Below, piece after piece: positions 47,133 through 55,275 of a stretch of 64,000 nucleotides of DNA. The stretch is from IMG/VR virus record IMGVR_UViG_3300010354_000057, positions 1 to 64,000 of that record. One strand, given 5' to 3'. Under the pieces are notes generated by a model. It saw only the letters and a program-made list of their open reading frames with translations, searched no databases and had not been told where the DNA came from. Position 1 is the stretch's first letter; each line of letters opens with the position of its first letter. The stretch comes from a virus. Position numbers and translations under genes: made by a program.

Positions 47133-47669
47133 ATGAAAAATTATTTTGAATCATTTACTATTCCATATTGGCAATCTAAAATAACTAATTGGGAAGAAAA
47201 GAAAAAATCTTTATTATCATTATATTATAATAACAAACACAATATGCATGGAGGCGAAGAACAATATACTGATTACAATCATAAAAACAATTATCAATCT
47301 CAGGTTCAAGCAATTTTATTAGATGATCTTTATTCGGCACGTAAAGCATTGAATTTAGAACAACACCCACTTAGAGTGACTACGGCATGGTTTCAATTGT
47401 ATGAACAATATCATCATCACCCTATTCACAATCATGGTGTGAATGGATTCAGTTCAGTTTGTTATATAGAGTATGATAAAAATGAACATGAACCAACAAG
47501 GTTTGTGTGTCCTTTTAATAGTTACATTAATAATGATATGATTGAATTTATTCCAAGTGATATTGAAGAAGGATCTATAGTATTTTTCCCTAGTAATGTT
47601 CCACATTATGTTGCTCCCAATAAGTCTTTAAAACCTAGATTAATTCTATCATTCAACATATCATATTAA
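47133..47669 (+). CDS. 2OG-Fe(II) oxygenase-like protein, 178 aa
   Basis: The segment HHHPIHNHGVNGFSSVCYIE contains the HxH element, and IVFFPSNVPHYVAPNKSLKP holds the distal His with PRLILSFN providing the basic residue for 2-oxoglutarate. This spacing is like other phage TIGR02466/TehB-type 2OG oxygenases. It starts right after the 54-aa gene and is followed by a membrane protein gene and a radical SAM gene, probably a single transcript. Confidence 0.75.
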   Translation: MKNYFESFTIPYWQSKITNWEEKKKSLLSLYYNNKHNMHGGEEQYTDYNHKNNYQSQVQAILLDDLYSARKALNLEQHPLRVTTAWFQLYEQYHHHPIHNHGVNGFSSVCYIEYDKNEHEPTRFVCPFNSYINNDMIEFIPSDIEEGSIVFFPSNVPHYVAPNKSLKPRLILSFNISY

Positions 47670-47670
47670 A

Positions 47671-47922
47671 ATGTATCAAGAACAATACTTATTTTACTTG
47701 CTTATATTTTCATTTGTTGCATATTTAATTGTAACAGATGAAAGTGTTGCAAGATTTTTTTTATTATATCTTAAAATAATAAGAGTTAATATAGAAAGAC
47801 TTTTTTGGATGATTAGATTTCATCCACTGGTAACAACAAATAAAATTACCCAGTGGTTTATGATGCGTAAATATATGAAGGAGGTCGAAAAAATGCAAAA
47901 AGATTTATTTAAAAATGATTAG
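47671..47922 (+). CDS. Small membrane protein, 83 aa
   Basis: A hydrophobic N-terminal helix (YLFYLLIFSFVAYLIV) and a less hydrophobic middle (FFLLYLKIIRVNIERLFWM) are followed by a basic, amphipathic tail (ITQWFMMRKYMKEVEKMQKD). It is likely a one- or two-pass inner-membrane protein. It overlaps the start of the radical SAM gene by eight bases. No family recognised. Confidence 0.6.
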   Translation: MYQEQYLFYLLIFSFVAYLIVTDESVARFFLLYLKIIRVNIERLFWMIRFHPLVTTNKITQWFMMRKYMKEVEKMQKDLFKND

Positions 47923-48736
47923 AATACCTCACGAAGTTCAATTACACATAACACATTCTTGCAATCTAACTTGTGAAGGGTGTACGCATTATAGTAATCA
48001 TGGTCATTCTGGAATGCTTTCTTTAGAGGAAGGTTCTAAATGGATGGATCTTTGGAATAAAAGAATAATTCCAGAAAGATTTACTATTCTTGGTGGAGAA
48101 CCAGCTTTAAATAAAGATCTTACTAAGTTTATATACCTTGCTAAAGAAAAATGGCCTAATTCCTATTTGGAATTAATTTCTAATGGATTTCATTTGCATC
48201 GTCATCCAGATTTACCTAAAGCATTGATTGATACTCAAACCGTTATAGGTATATCCGTTCACACTAGAGAACATCCAGAGTATATTGAAAAATTCAAACC
48301 TGTTTATAAATTAGCTAAAAAATGGTTATTGATGGGTGTTAAAGTTGAAATGAGGCATTCTTCACTAGATTGGTTGAGGCAGTATCAGGGATATGGCGAT
48401 AAAATGTTACCATATGAAGATAATAATCCAGAGTCTAGTTGGAAGAATTGTGTTTCTAGGGCATGTATTCAATTACATGAAGGTAAAATTTGGAAATGTC
48501 CTGCTCTAGCATATTTACCAATGCAAGCAGAGAAGTTTAATCTTTCCGAAAAGTGGGATCCATATCTAAAATATAAACCTTTATTACCAGAGTGTTCTGA
48601 TGAAGAATTAATAGAGTTTTTTAATCGCAAATCGGAAAGTTACTGTAGTATGTGTCCAGCAGAAAAGGAACATTTTAAACCATCTGCTGATCCTTTATTA
48701 CCCGTTAGTTATTGGAAAAAACAATACGATACTTGA
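47915..48736 (+). CDS. Radical SAM protein, paralog A
   Basis: The canonical CxxxCxxC is C16-NLT-C20-EG-C23. An FTILGGEPALNKDL segment gives the GGE SAM-binding element. The C-terminus carries additional cysteines (CVSRACIQLHEGKIWKC, CSDEE, YCSMC), consistent with an auxiliary cluster. A 282-residue minus-strand gene near 53.2 kb is a clear paralog, with almost the same motifs. These enzymes may act on peptides or sugars; the substrate is unknown. A sigma70 promoter overlapping its stop codon serves the next gene. Confidence 0.85.
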   Translation: MIRIPHEVQLHITHSCNLTCEGCTHYSNHGHSGMLSLEEGSKWMDLWNKRIIPERFTILGGEPALNKDLTKFIYLAKEKWPNSYLELISNGFHLHRHPDLPKALIDTQTVIGISVHTREHPEYIEKFKPVYKLAKKWLLMGVKVEMRHSSLDWLRQYQGYGDKMLPYEDNNPESSWKNCVSRACIQLHEGKIWKCPALAYLPMQAEKFNLSEKWDPYLKYKPLLPECSDEELIEFFNRKSESYCSMCPAEKEHFKPSADPLLPVSYWKKQYDT

Positions 48737-48761
48737 TAAATAGGTCGTAAAATATTATAAT
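48733..48761 (+). promoter_or_regulatory. Sigma70 promoter TTGATA-N17-TATAAT with embedded ATAAATA
   Basis: TTGATA and TATAAT are separated by 17 bases. ATAAATA (48736-48742), a late-type motif, lies across the -35 element and spacer. It precedes the second oxygenase-like paralog by about 24 bases after the -10 box. Confidence 0.65.
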
Positions 48762-48784
48762 CATTGAATATAGGATTTTAAAAA

Positions 48785-49423
48785 ATGGCGAAAAAAAAGC
48801 AAAAGAGAATATATCCACCAGATCCAAGAACTATTACTACAATGAATTACTTTGGTAGAACATTGTATCATGCGTATAATGTTCTTTCCGAAGAAGATGT
48901 TAAAGGATTAATTGAAGAGATAAATGATGAATTAACTATTAATCCAGATAATAAAGATGGATATATAGAAGCCACTAACGGATTAGCTAAAAGAAAAATA
49001 AAAAATAAACAATGTTGGTATAATTTTTTTAAAATGGTTAAATCACATTTAAACAATTATGCTGAAATTACAAATAATCCTAGTATAAAAACATTAAAAG
49101 TAGCTTCTTATTGGGCAAAAAGAATGTATAAAGATGTGACAGATGATCAATATGAAGAGCAAATGTATATTAATTACGGTAATTTACATGCTCATACTAA
49201 TTTAGACTTGGGTATAATTTATTATTTACAAAATCCATCAAGAATATATGGAACACTAATTGAAGATAAGGGCAGAGAATTTATTGTTCCAGGAGATGAA
49301 AATTCTATGATTATTCATCATTCTGATATGAATCACGCTGCAGTCTTGCCACCACCTGTTATTACAAAAGATTCTCCTAGAGTTACAATAATTGTAGATT
49401 TTAAATATGCACATAAATTTTAA
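48785..49423 (+). CDS. 2OG-Fe(II) oxygenase-like protein, paralog B
   Basis: This 212-residue protein resembles paralog A at 46.3 kb throughout (YPPDPRTITTMNYFGRTLYH, GNLHAHTNLDLGIIYYLQNP, VPGDENSMIIHHSDMNHAAV). The metal-binding histidines are preserved (HAHTNLD and MNHAAV). The presence of two close paralogs separated by radical SAM and membrane genes suggests duplication of the cassette. It is preceded by a sigma70-type promoter and followed directly by a gene pair of unknown function. Confidence 0.65.
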   Translation: MAKKKQKRIYPPDPRTITTMNYFGRTLYHAYNVLSEEDVKGLIEEINDELTINPDNKDGYIEATNGLAKRKIKNKQCWYNFFKMVKSHLNNYAEITNNPSIKTLKVASYWAKRMYKDVTDDQYEEQMYINYGNLHAHTNLDLGIIYYLQNPSRIYGTLIEDKGREFIVPGDENSMIIHHSDMNHAAVLPPPVITKDSPRVTIIVDFKYAHKF

Positions 49424-49426
49424 AAA

Positions 49427-49837
49427 ATGATAGATAAAAAAAAATTAGAAACTATTATTACTAAAATTAATAATAGATGTAATCCATACGAATATGAAAG
49501 TTTTGATGATTTATTGGATGAAATTGAAGAAACCTCTACTGGGCGGGCAACATTTTTTACTGAACAAGAAGTTGAATGGGTTCAATCTAATCCAAAGATA
49601 GAACTGAACATATTAAAAATGTGTCAAAAAATTTGGGATTATAAACTCAAAACAGTAAATACTGATAGTGCAACACTTTCTTCTATATTACATTCTTTAG
49701 ATTTAGTTTGTAATAATAAACAGTTTCCTCCTGCTAAAAATATTGAATTTTTAGCAAGTGAAAAATCAGTCTTAATTAGAGAAACTATAGAAGAAACTTT
49801 ATTGATGTTAGATTTAAGTATTATACCTTATAGATGA
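49427..49837 (+). CDS. Hypothetical protein, tandem pair member 1 (136 aa)
   Basis: Its start KLETIITKINNRCNPYEYES and FDDLLDEIEE, central FFTEQEVEWVQSNPKIELNI and final LLMLDLSIIPYR are repeated in the next gene's product. The protein is mostly helical and acidic. It has no recognised domain. It starts two bases after the oxygenase-like gene, so is probably co-transcribed. Confidence 0.6.
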   Translation: MIDKKKLETIITKINNRCNPYEYESFDDLLDEIEETSTGRATFFTEQEVEWVQSNPKIELNILKMCQKIWDYKLKTVNTDSATLSSILHSLDLVCNNKQFPPAKNIEFLASEKSVLIRETIEETLLMLDLSIIPYR

Positions 49838-50271
49838 TGAATAAAATAGTTTTCTATAAAAAATTAAGATCTATAATACAAAAAATTATTCATAGATGTA
49901 ATCCCTCAGACTATGATACTTTTGAGGATTTGTTACTTGATATTAATGGTAGTGTTTTTGATGAAGATCATGGATCTACTTTTTTGACTGATGATGAAAT
50001 TAATTGGATAAATTCTGATATTGAAATAAAGGAAAATATAATTGAATTGTGTTTAATTCACGCTCAAGAAAATAAAAATAATATTGATGGGACAATAGAA
50101 TCATTATTAACGGAATTGGATTTGATATATCAACCAGAAGCAAAAATTTTAAATATATCATTTGATTTTAAAAATCTTTCATACTTAAAAGAGCACACTA
50201 TGGAATTATCTGATTTAATTGAATCACAATTATTAATGAACGATTTAAGTGTATTACCTTATAAAAAATAA
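49834..50271 (+). CDS. Hypothetical protein, tandem pair member 2 (145 aa)
   Basis: Paralog of the preceding gene (KIIHRCNPSDYDTFEDLLLD, FLTDDEINWINSDIEIKENI, LLMNDLSVLPYKK) with a start codon overlapping the upstream stop. Tandem duplication is clear at the protein level. A perfect palindrome follows the stop codon. Confidence 0.6.
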   Translation: MMNKIVFYKKLRSIIQKIIHRCNPSDYDTFEDLLLDINGSVFDEDHGSTFLTDDEINWINSDIEIKENIIELCLIHAQENKNNIDGTIESLLTELDLIYQPEAKILNISFDFKNLSYLKEHTMELSDLIESQLLMNDLSVLPYKK

Positions 50272-50291
50272 GGACACTTTATAAAGTGTCC
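50272..50291 (+). terminator. Perfect 20-bp palindrome after the tandem pair
   Basis: GGACACTTTATAAAGTGTCC begins directly after the stop codon and can form an 8-bp stem with a TATA loop. There is only a weak T tract (ACTTTATATT), so it could be a terminator or a dyad operator for the RNA-ligase operon. Confidence 0.5.
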
Positions 50292-50299
50292 ACTTTATA

Positions 50300-50328
50300 T
50301 TGCAGAAAGTTCAAATCTTTGATATTAT
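50300..50328 (+). promoter_or_regulatory. Weak sigma70-like promoter TTGCAG-N17-TATTAT
   Basis: TTGCAG and TATTAT are 17 bases apart; a TATAAT lies three bases further on. It would start the RNA-repair operon about 15 bases before the RNA ligase ATG. Confidence 0.4.
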
Positions 50329-50350
50329 AATCTCATAACAATTTTTTACC

Positions 50351-51526
50351 ATGTTTCGTTATCAATTCCCACAAATTAATAGTATTGATGATGTAATTCC
50401 TTATATTGAAGGTAGGAATGAATATAAGGTATCAGTTAAAGATTGGTATACTGTCATTAACTATATGGTTGCCTTTGAAGATACATTTCAATGGGACAGT
50501 GGTGATCCAGTAGGATCTTCTATTCGTAGGGAATGTAGGGGGATGATCTTTAATTCTGAAACTGGAAAGATTATCTCTCACCCATACCATAAGTTTTTTA
50601 ATGTTGGTGAAAAGGAAGAAACTCAAATTAATAAAATTAATCTATATGAACCTCATGTAGTTTTAGAAAAACTTGATGGGTCTATGATCCGTCCAATTCC
50701 AACACCAGAAGGGTTTAGGTTAGGTACTAAAGCAGGTATCACTGATGTTGCTATGAGTGCTGAGGTTTTTATTGCTGATAAACCACAGTATTTTGATTTT
50801 ATTCATTCAATGTTTGATGGTGGAATGACACCTATTTTTGAATGGTGCTCTCGTAAGAATAGAATTGTTATTGATTATCCAGAAGATCAACTTATTCTTA
50901 CTGCAATACGCAATACTGTGATGGGTGTATATTTGACATATGAAAATATGGTAGAATTGTCTGAACACTGGAATATCCCAGTGGTAAAGGCAGTTGATGG
51001 TCTTGCTGTTCAAGACATTAATCTTTTTGTAAAGCAAGTTAGGGAGTGGGATGATGGTGAAGGGATCGTTCTCAGATTTAATGATGGTCACATGGTCAAA
51101 GTTAAAGCGGATGACTATGTTGTTCGGCACAGATCAAAAGAGGCTATTAGTCAAGAGAAGAATGTTATTCAGGCAGTTCTGGATGATGTAGTAGATGATC
51201 TTATTCCTTTGTTGGATGAAAAAGATTCAAATAGATTGAAAGAATATCAACGTGCTTTTTGGGATGGTGTTCACCATACTGTGATGGACATGAATGATCT
51301 TTATAATGGTGGAAATCTTATGTATCCAGATAAAAAAGAATTTGCTGTTAATTTTGTACAAAAGATGATCCTTCCTATTCATGCACCTATCATGTATGCT
51401 ATTAGGGGAGGCAAACCAACTATTGAAGTCATTAAAGAAATGATCCGTAAATCTCTTAGCTCACAGACTAAAATTGATGAAAATCGTTGGTTGTGGGGAA
51501 ATTTGGATTGGAATTATTATGCCTGA
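50351..51526 (+). CDS. rnl1: RNA ligase 1 (T4 RnlA type)
   Basis: Nucleotidyltransferase motifs are in order: I as EKLDGSM with lysine 107 as the AMP-accepting residue, IIIa as IFEWCSRKNRIVIDYP, IV as EGIVLRF, and V as MVKVKADDYV. With 391 residues it is about the size of T4 Rnl1 (374). Rnl1 joins cleaved tRNA with polynucleotide kinase after host anticodon nucleases act. It is followed by the split kinase/phosphatase genes, so the RNA-repair set is intact. The stop codon overlaps the kinase start. Confidence 0.93.
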   Translation: MFRYQFPQINSIDDVIPYIEGRNEYKVSVKDWYTVINYMVAFEDTFQWDSGDPVGSSIRRECRGMIFNSETGKIISHPYHKFFNVGEKEETQINKINLYEPHVVLEKLDGSMIRPIPTPEGFRLGTKAGITDVAMSAEVFIADKPQYFDFIHSMFDGGMTPIFEWCSRKNRIVIDYPEDQLILTAIRNTVMGVYLTYENMVELSEHWNIPVVKAVDGLAVQDINLFVKQVREWDDGEGIVLRFNDGHMVKVKADDYVVRHRSKEAISQEKNVIQAVLDDVVDDLIPLLDEKDSNRLKEYQRAFWDGVHHTVMDMNDLYNGGNLMYPDKKEFAVNFVQKMILPIHAPIMYAIRGGKPTIEVIKEMIRKSLSSQTKIDENRWLWGNLDWNYYA

Positions 51527-51995
51527 ACTTGTAATGCTCTGTGGAATTCCAACTTCTGGAAAATCTACATATGTTAAAAAACTCAAGAAGATTGACTACT
51601 GGAAGGATGCAGTCGTTCTCTCTACTGATAACTACATTGAAGAATATGCAAAACGTGTCGGACAAACTTATAATGAAGTCTTTGATGATGTAATTCCTGA
51701 TGCAACCAGAGAACTTGAACTTCAACTGATCATGGCGAAGGACAAGGGAAAGGACATCATTTGGGATCAGACAAACTTATCAGTCAAGACCCGAAAGAAA
51801 AAACTTTCTAAACTTCCTTCCTTTTATGCCAGAGGTGTGGTATACTTTGAAGTATCCCTAGAGGAGGCACTGGAACGAAACAAACATCGTGAAGGAAAGT
51901 TCATTCCTGAAAGTATTTTGAAACGAATGTGGCATCAATTTGAAATTCCTACTCGCAATGAGGACTTTGATTATGTTGAAAAAGTTGAAAGTTAA
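51519..51995 (+). CDS. pseT: Polynucleotide kinase, 5'-kinase domain as a separate protein
   Basis: The ATG inside the RNA-ligase end gives MPELVMLCGIPTSGKSTYVK, with the Walker A GIPTSGKST. WDQTNLSVKTRKKKLS and KRMWHQFEIPTRNEDFDYV are characteristic of the T4 Pnk kinase domain. T4 Pnk is one chain of 301 residues with kinase and 3' phosphatase; here the chain stops after 158 residues. The phosphatase is two genes downstream. It phosphorylates 5'-OH ends of RNA or DNA for ligation. Confidence 0.88.
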   Translation: MPELVMLCGIPTSGKSTYVKKLKKIDYWKDAVVLSTDNYIEEYAKRVGQTYNEVFDDVIPDATRELELQLIMAKDKGKDIIWDQTNLSVKTRKKKLSKLPSFYARGVVYFEVSLEEALERNKHREGKFIPESILKRMWHQFEIPTRNEDFDYVEKVES

Positions 51996-52203
51996 AGAAC
52001 AATACAACCATCACTTTGAATATCAAAACGACATTGATCGGATTGTGAAGATTTTTGCCGATCGTGGTTATGAGATTTCTCATACTGATGCTGTTCACGC
52101 TTGGGAGCAATACTCTGATAGCATGGCAGCAGGTTGGATGTGTTTAGGTGATGATGAAGAAGTCTTTCAAGACGCTTTTTATTATTTTGAGGAAGTTCAA
52201 TGA
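51973..52203 (+). CDS. Small protein between split kinase and phosphatase genes (76 aa)
   Basis: The chosen ATG lies inside the kinase gene's last codons and gives MLKKLKVKEQYNHHFEYQND; the stop overlaps the phosphatase ATG (ATGA). The protein (VKIFADRGYEISHTDAVHAW, QYSDSMAAGWMCLGDDEEVF) is acidic, with no known domain. Its position between two halves of Pnk suggests a linker or accessory role in RNA repair. Confidence 0.6.
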   Translation: MLKKLKVKEQYNHHFEYQNDIDRIVKIFADRGYEISHTDAVHAWEQYSDSMAAGWMCLGDDEEVFQDAFYYFEEVQ

Positions 52204-52646
52204 CTAAACCTGATTGTTACATCTTTGACTTAGATGGAACTATTTGTGATGTTCGTCATCGCCGCCAATACGTTGCAACAAAACCAAGAAATTGGGATGC
52301 CTGGAACGCTGGTCTTGTAAATGATAAACCTCACAAAAGTGTTCTTGGAATTGTTCAGTCACTTACTTATTATTATCCTGTAATTATTGTAAGTGGTCGC
52401 TCTGATGATTATCGTGAGAAAACTGAAGAATGGTTGAAAAAAAATGAAGTTGAATACAACAAACTCTACATGAGAAAATATAAAGATCATCGTGATGATT
52501 CAGTTGTGAAGGCGGAAATTGCTGATGAAATTGAAAAAGAATATAATATCCTAGGTGTCTTTGATGATCGCCAACGTGTTGTAAATATGTGGATTGAACG
52601 TGGTGTTTGGGTATTTGATGTTGGTCAAGGAAAAGGAAATTTTTAA
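52200..52646 (+). CDS. Polynucleotide 3'-phosphatase domain (HAD) as a separate protein
   Basis: HAD motif I is FDLDGTICDVRHR, motif II is IIVSGRSDD and motif III/IV lies in VFDDRQRVVNMW. These match the phosphatase half of T4 Pnk, which removes 3'-phosphates or 2',3'-cyclic phosphates. It is 148 residues and starts in an ATGA overlap with the preceding gene. The kinase half is a distinct upstream gene. Confidence 0.87.
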   Translation: MTKPDCYIFDLDGTICDVRHRRQYVATKPRNWDAWNAGLVNDKPHKSVLGIVQSLTYYYPVIIVSGRSDDYREKTEEWLKKNEVEYNKLYMRKYKDHRDDSVVKAEIADEIEKEYNILGVFDDRQRVVNMWIERGVWVFDVGQGKGNF

Positions 52647-52648
52647 TC

Positions 52649-53200
52649 ATGTCCTTTATAAAATTAAAAAATAAATTCTTTATTGGACATTATGATGTAA
52701 TTTCTGGTAAGTATCAGTATGGTTTAAATACTTCTGATGGATTTTTTGGGATAAAGTATTCATATATTGATCTTTCAAATTATGATGATCTAATTGAAGT
52801 AGTTCCAGAATGTTATAGAGATAGATGTGCTATTTCTTTGATGAATTTAAATTGTAAAGTTCCACCTCATACTGATAGTGGAATTGAGGCAATTATTAAT
52901 TTCTATGTTAAGAGTGATAATTGTAAAACTCATTTTTATGAGTTTAAAAATTCAACTCCTAAAACATTTAAATTACCAACACAAAAAGATGGATCTATAT
53001 TTGATGAAGATGATTTACATGAAACTGGTAGTTTTATATCCGAAGATGGTGATGCTTATTTACTAGATGTATCAAAACCACATTCAGTAACTCCACTTCA
53101 CTCTGGACCTGTAAATAGAAAAGCAATATGCCTTCAACTGTTATATACTACTTTTGATGAAGCAAAACAAATGTTAGAACAATCTAATCAAATTTTATGA
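52649..53200 (+). CDS. Aspartyl/prolyl-hydroxylase-like protein, 183 aa
   Basis: Metal-ligand candidates are in VPPHTDSGIEAIINFYVKSD (HxD) and GDAYLLDVSKPHSVTPLHSG (distal His), with NRKAICLQL giving the 2-oxoglutarate-binding Arg. The order HxD...H...R fits Asp/Asn beta-hydroxylases or P4H-like enzymes. It follows the phosphatase gene and overlaps by 17 bases the end of the convergent radical SAM gene. Substrate unknown. Confidence 0.65.
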   Translation: MSFIKLKNKFFIGHYDVISGKYQYGLNTSDGFFGIKYSYIDLSNYDDLIEVVPECYRDRCAISLMNLNCKVPPHTDSGIEAIINFYVKSDNCKTHFYEFKNSTPKTFKLPTQKDGSIFDEDDLHETGSFISEDGDAYLLDVSKPHSVTPLHSGPVNRKAICLQLLYTTFDEAKQMLEQSNQIL

Positions 53201-54032
53201 ATTGGTTTTTAAATAAATCTTCTGATTCTTTTACAGACATCAGAGGATTTTTTGTATTATGAATATAATTTTTATGTGCTGGACACATACTACAAACTGA
53301 TTCTGATTTTCTATTAAAGAATTCTATAATCTGATCTTGATTGCAATTAGGATCTAAAGGTTTATATTTTAAATAAGGATCCCATTTTTCTGACAACTTA
53401 TATTTCTTTGCCATTAATGGTAAATATGCGAGAGGTGGACACTTCCAAATCATTCCTTCGTGTAATTGGAAACATGTTCCTTCCATAAAACAATTATTCC
53501 AACTTGCTTCAGCATTGTTATCTTCAAATGGTAATATATTTTCACCATATCCTTTGTAAATTTGTGTCCAATACTCGTGGGTTGTATTTACAGACACATT
53601 GATTCCAAGTTCATTTTTCCATTTTAAACATAATTTTAAATTGTCTTTTATCCTATTAATATAATCTTTTGATTTGCTGTGTATAGATAGTGATAGATTT
53701 ATATTATTATCTTTCAGTGCTTCTCCTAAGTTATTATGGGTGTGTAAGAAAAAACCATTAGTGGTTAATTTTATATAAGTATCTCCCCACATTTCTCTCG
53801 ATAGATACAGGAAATCAATCAAATTTTTATGTAATGTTGGTTCTCCACCAAGTAATATAAATTGTTTTGGTTGAATTCTATTATTCCAATTTCCCATCCA
53901 CAATCTACCTTCTTCAAGACTTATCATTCTAGAGTGTCCATGATTGGTAAAGTCAGAACAACTTTCACATGTTAAGTTGCAATTATGGGTGATGTGAAAG
54001 TCTATAATTGGTACACTTACTTTTGAATGCAT
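53184..54032 (-). CDS. Radical SAM protein, paralog B (minus strand)
   Basis: The opening PIIDFHITHNCNLTCESCSD gives C-NLT-C-ES-C, and FILLGGEPTLHKNL gives GGE. C-terminal cysteines (GTCFQLHEGMIWKCP, NCNQDQ, SVCSMC) match those of paralog A at 47.9 kb. The two share the WKCPxLAYLPxxAxKxxLSEKWDPYLKYKPL segment in near-identical form, showing recent duplication. It is transcribed away from a third radical SAM gene starting 40 bases away on the plus strand. Substrate unknown. Confidence 0.85.
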   Translation of the reverse strand: MHSKVSVPIIDFHITHNCNLTCESCSDFTNHGHSRMISLEEGRLWMGNWNNRIQPKQFILLGGEPTLHKNLIDFLYLSREMWGDTYIKLTTNGFFLHTHNNLGEALKDNNINLSLSIHSKSKDYINRIKDNLKLCLKWKNELGINVSVNTTHEYWTQIYKGYGENILPFEDNNAEASWNNCFMEGTCFQLHEGMIWKCPPLAYLPLMAKKYKLSEKWDPYLKYKPLDPNCNQDQIIEFFNRKSESVCSMCPAHKNYIHNTKNPLMSVKESEDLFKNQFIKFD

Positions 54033-54072
54033 CTTTATTATGATATAATCAGTATATAGTTAGAATATTAAT

Positions 54073-55275
54073 ATGAATAAACCTCATTGTATAGTTCCTT
54101 GGGTATACTTTTTTGCTGAAGCAAATGGTGATGTTGTTCCATGCTGTGTGAATGATACATTTTTAGGAAATGTTCTAGAACAAGATTACAAAAAAATATG
54201 GAACTCTAGAAAAATGAATAGATTTAGGAGAAGTATGTTAACTCCAGGACCACTTCCAAAATCTTGTCAAATATGTATAGAGAATGAGTTATTAACTAGC
54301 GACTATAACAACACTTATAATCTTAGAGAATACTATAACAATTTTTTTAAAGACACTTTTGATGAAATTCAATATATTACTAACACTGATGGATCTATAA
54401 AGGAAGATAAGATAAAATTTAAATCTTTTGTTTTCAAAGTTAGTAATAAATGTAATTTTCAGTGTAGAATGTGTAATGCTAGTAATAGTTCTTTGATAGC
54501 TGGAGAAGTAATAGAAAATCCAAAATTTTATAGAAAATTTGTTGAGGAAAACATAGATGATTTGGAATTAATAGAATTTATTGGTGGGGAATCATTATTA
54601 ATGAATGAAACTTATGAATTATTGGAATTTTTAATTCAAAGAAATAAACCACATCCATATCTACATTTTAATACAAATATGTCTATTTTAGGTTTGGGTG
54701 GTAAAAATATTTTGGAGTATTTAAATAAATTAAATAAAGATAAGATCGAAATAGTTGCAAGTATAGATGAGATTGACGAGAGATCAGAATATATAAGAAA
54801 AAATTGCAATTGGAAAACAGTAGAAAAAAACTTACAATTAATTTCTAAACAAAGTTTTAAAACTAACACAAATATTGTTGCTAGTTGTTATAATGTGTTT
54901 AGACTTCCAAAAATAATAGAGCGTCTTGTTGAGATTGGATATATAAATCAAAGAAATAATTACCAAAACTTTATGTTTAATCCAGTTATTGGAGATTGTG
55001 ATATTTCATTGTTAAGTAAAAAATTTAGAAAAAAAATAGATGATGAAATTTATGATTTTCTTTTATATTATAATAAAAAATATAATGTTGATGTCACATA
55101 TAAATTTAAAATAATTTTTAGTAAATTAAATCGTGAAGAACCAGAAAATATAGATGATATGAGATTAGAATTTCTAAAAGAAACTTCTAAAAAGGATAAA
55201 ATAAGAGGTGAAAAATTATTAAAAGTAATTCCAGAACTTAGAGATATTATTGAATTAATGAGAAATGGAAACTGA
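54073..55275 (+). CDS. Twitch/SPASM-containing radical SAM protein (400 aa)
   Basis: The N-terminal part (CIVPWVYFFAEANGDVVPCC with KSCQIC after it) has the cysteine arrangement of a SPASM/twitch auxiliary-cluster domain, here placed before the core. The radical SAM motif is C127-NFQ-C131-RM-C134 and FIGGESLLMNETYELL gives the GGE element. Having the auxiliary domain at the N-terminus is unusual but known in twitch-type sulfatase-maturase relatives. It lies divergently from paralog B and upstream of a helical gene (overlap of 11 bases). Confidence 0.8.
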   Translation: MNKPHCIVPWVYFFAEANGDVVPCCVNDTFLGNVLEQDYKKIWNSRKMNRFRRSMLTPGPLPKSCQICIENELLTSDYNNTYNLREYYNNFFKDTFDEIQYITNTDGSIKEDKIKFKSFVFKVSNKCNFQCRMCNASNSSLIAGEVIENPKFYRKFVEENIDDLELIEFIGGESLLMNETYELLEFLIQRNKPHPYLHFNTNMSILGLGGKNILEYLNKLNKDKIEIVASIDEIDERSEYIRKNCNWKTVEKNLQLISKQSFKTNTNIVASCYNVFRLPKIIERLVEIGYINQRNNYQNFMFNPVIGDCDISLLSKKFRKKIDDEIYDFLLYYNKKYNVDVTYKFKIIFSKLNREEPENIDDMRLEFLKETSKKDKIRGEKLLKVIPELRDIIELMRNGN

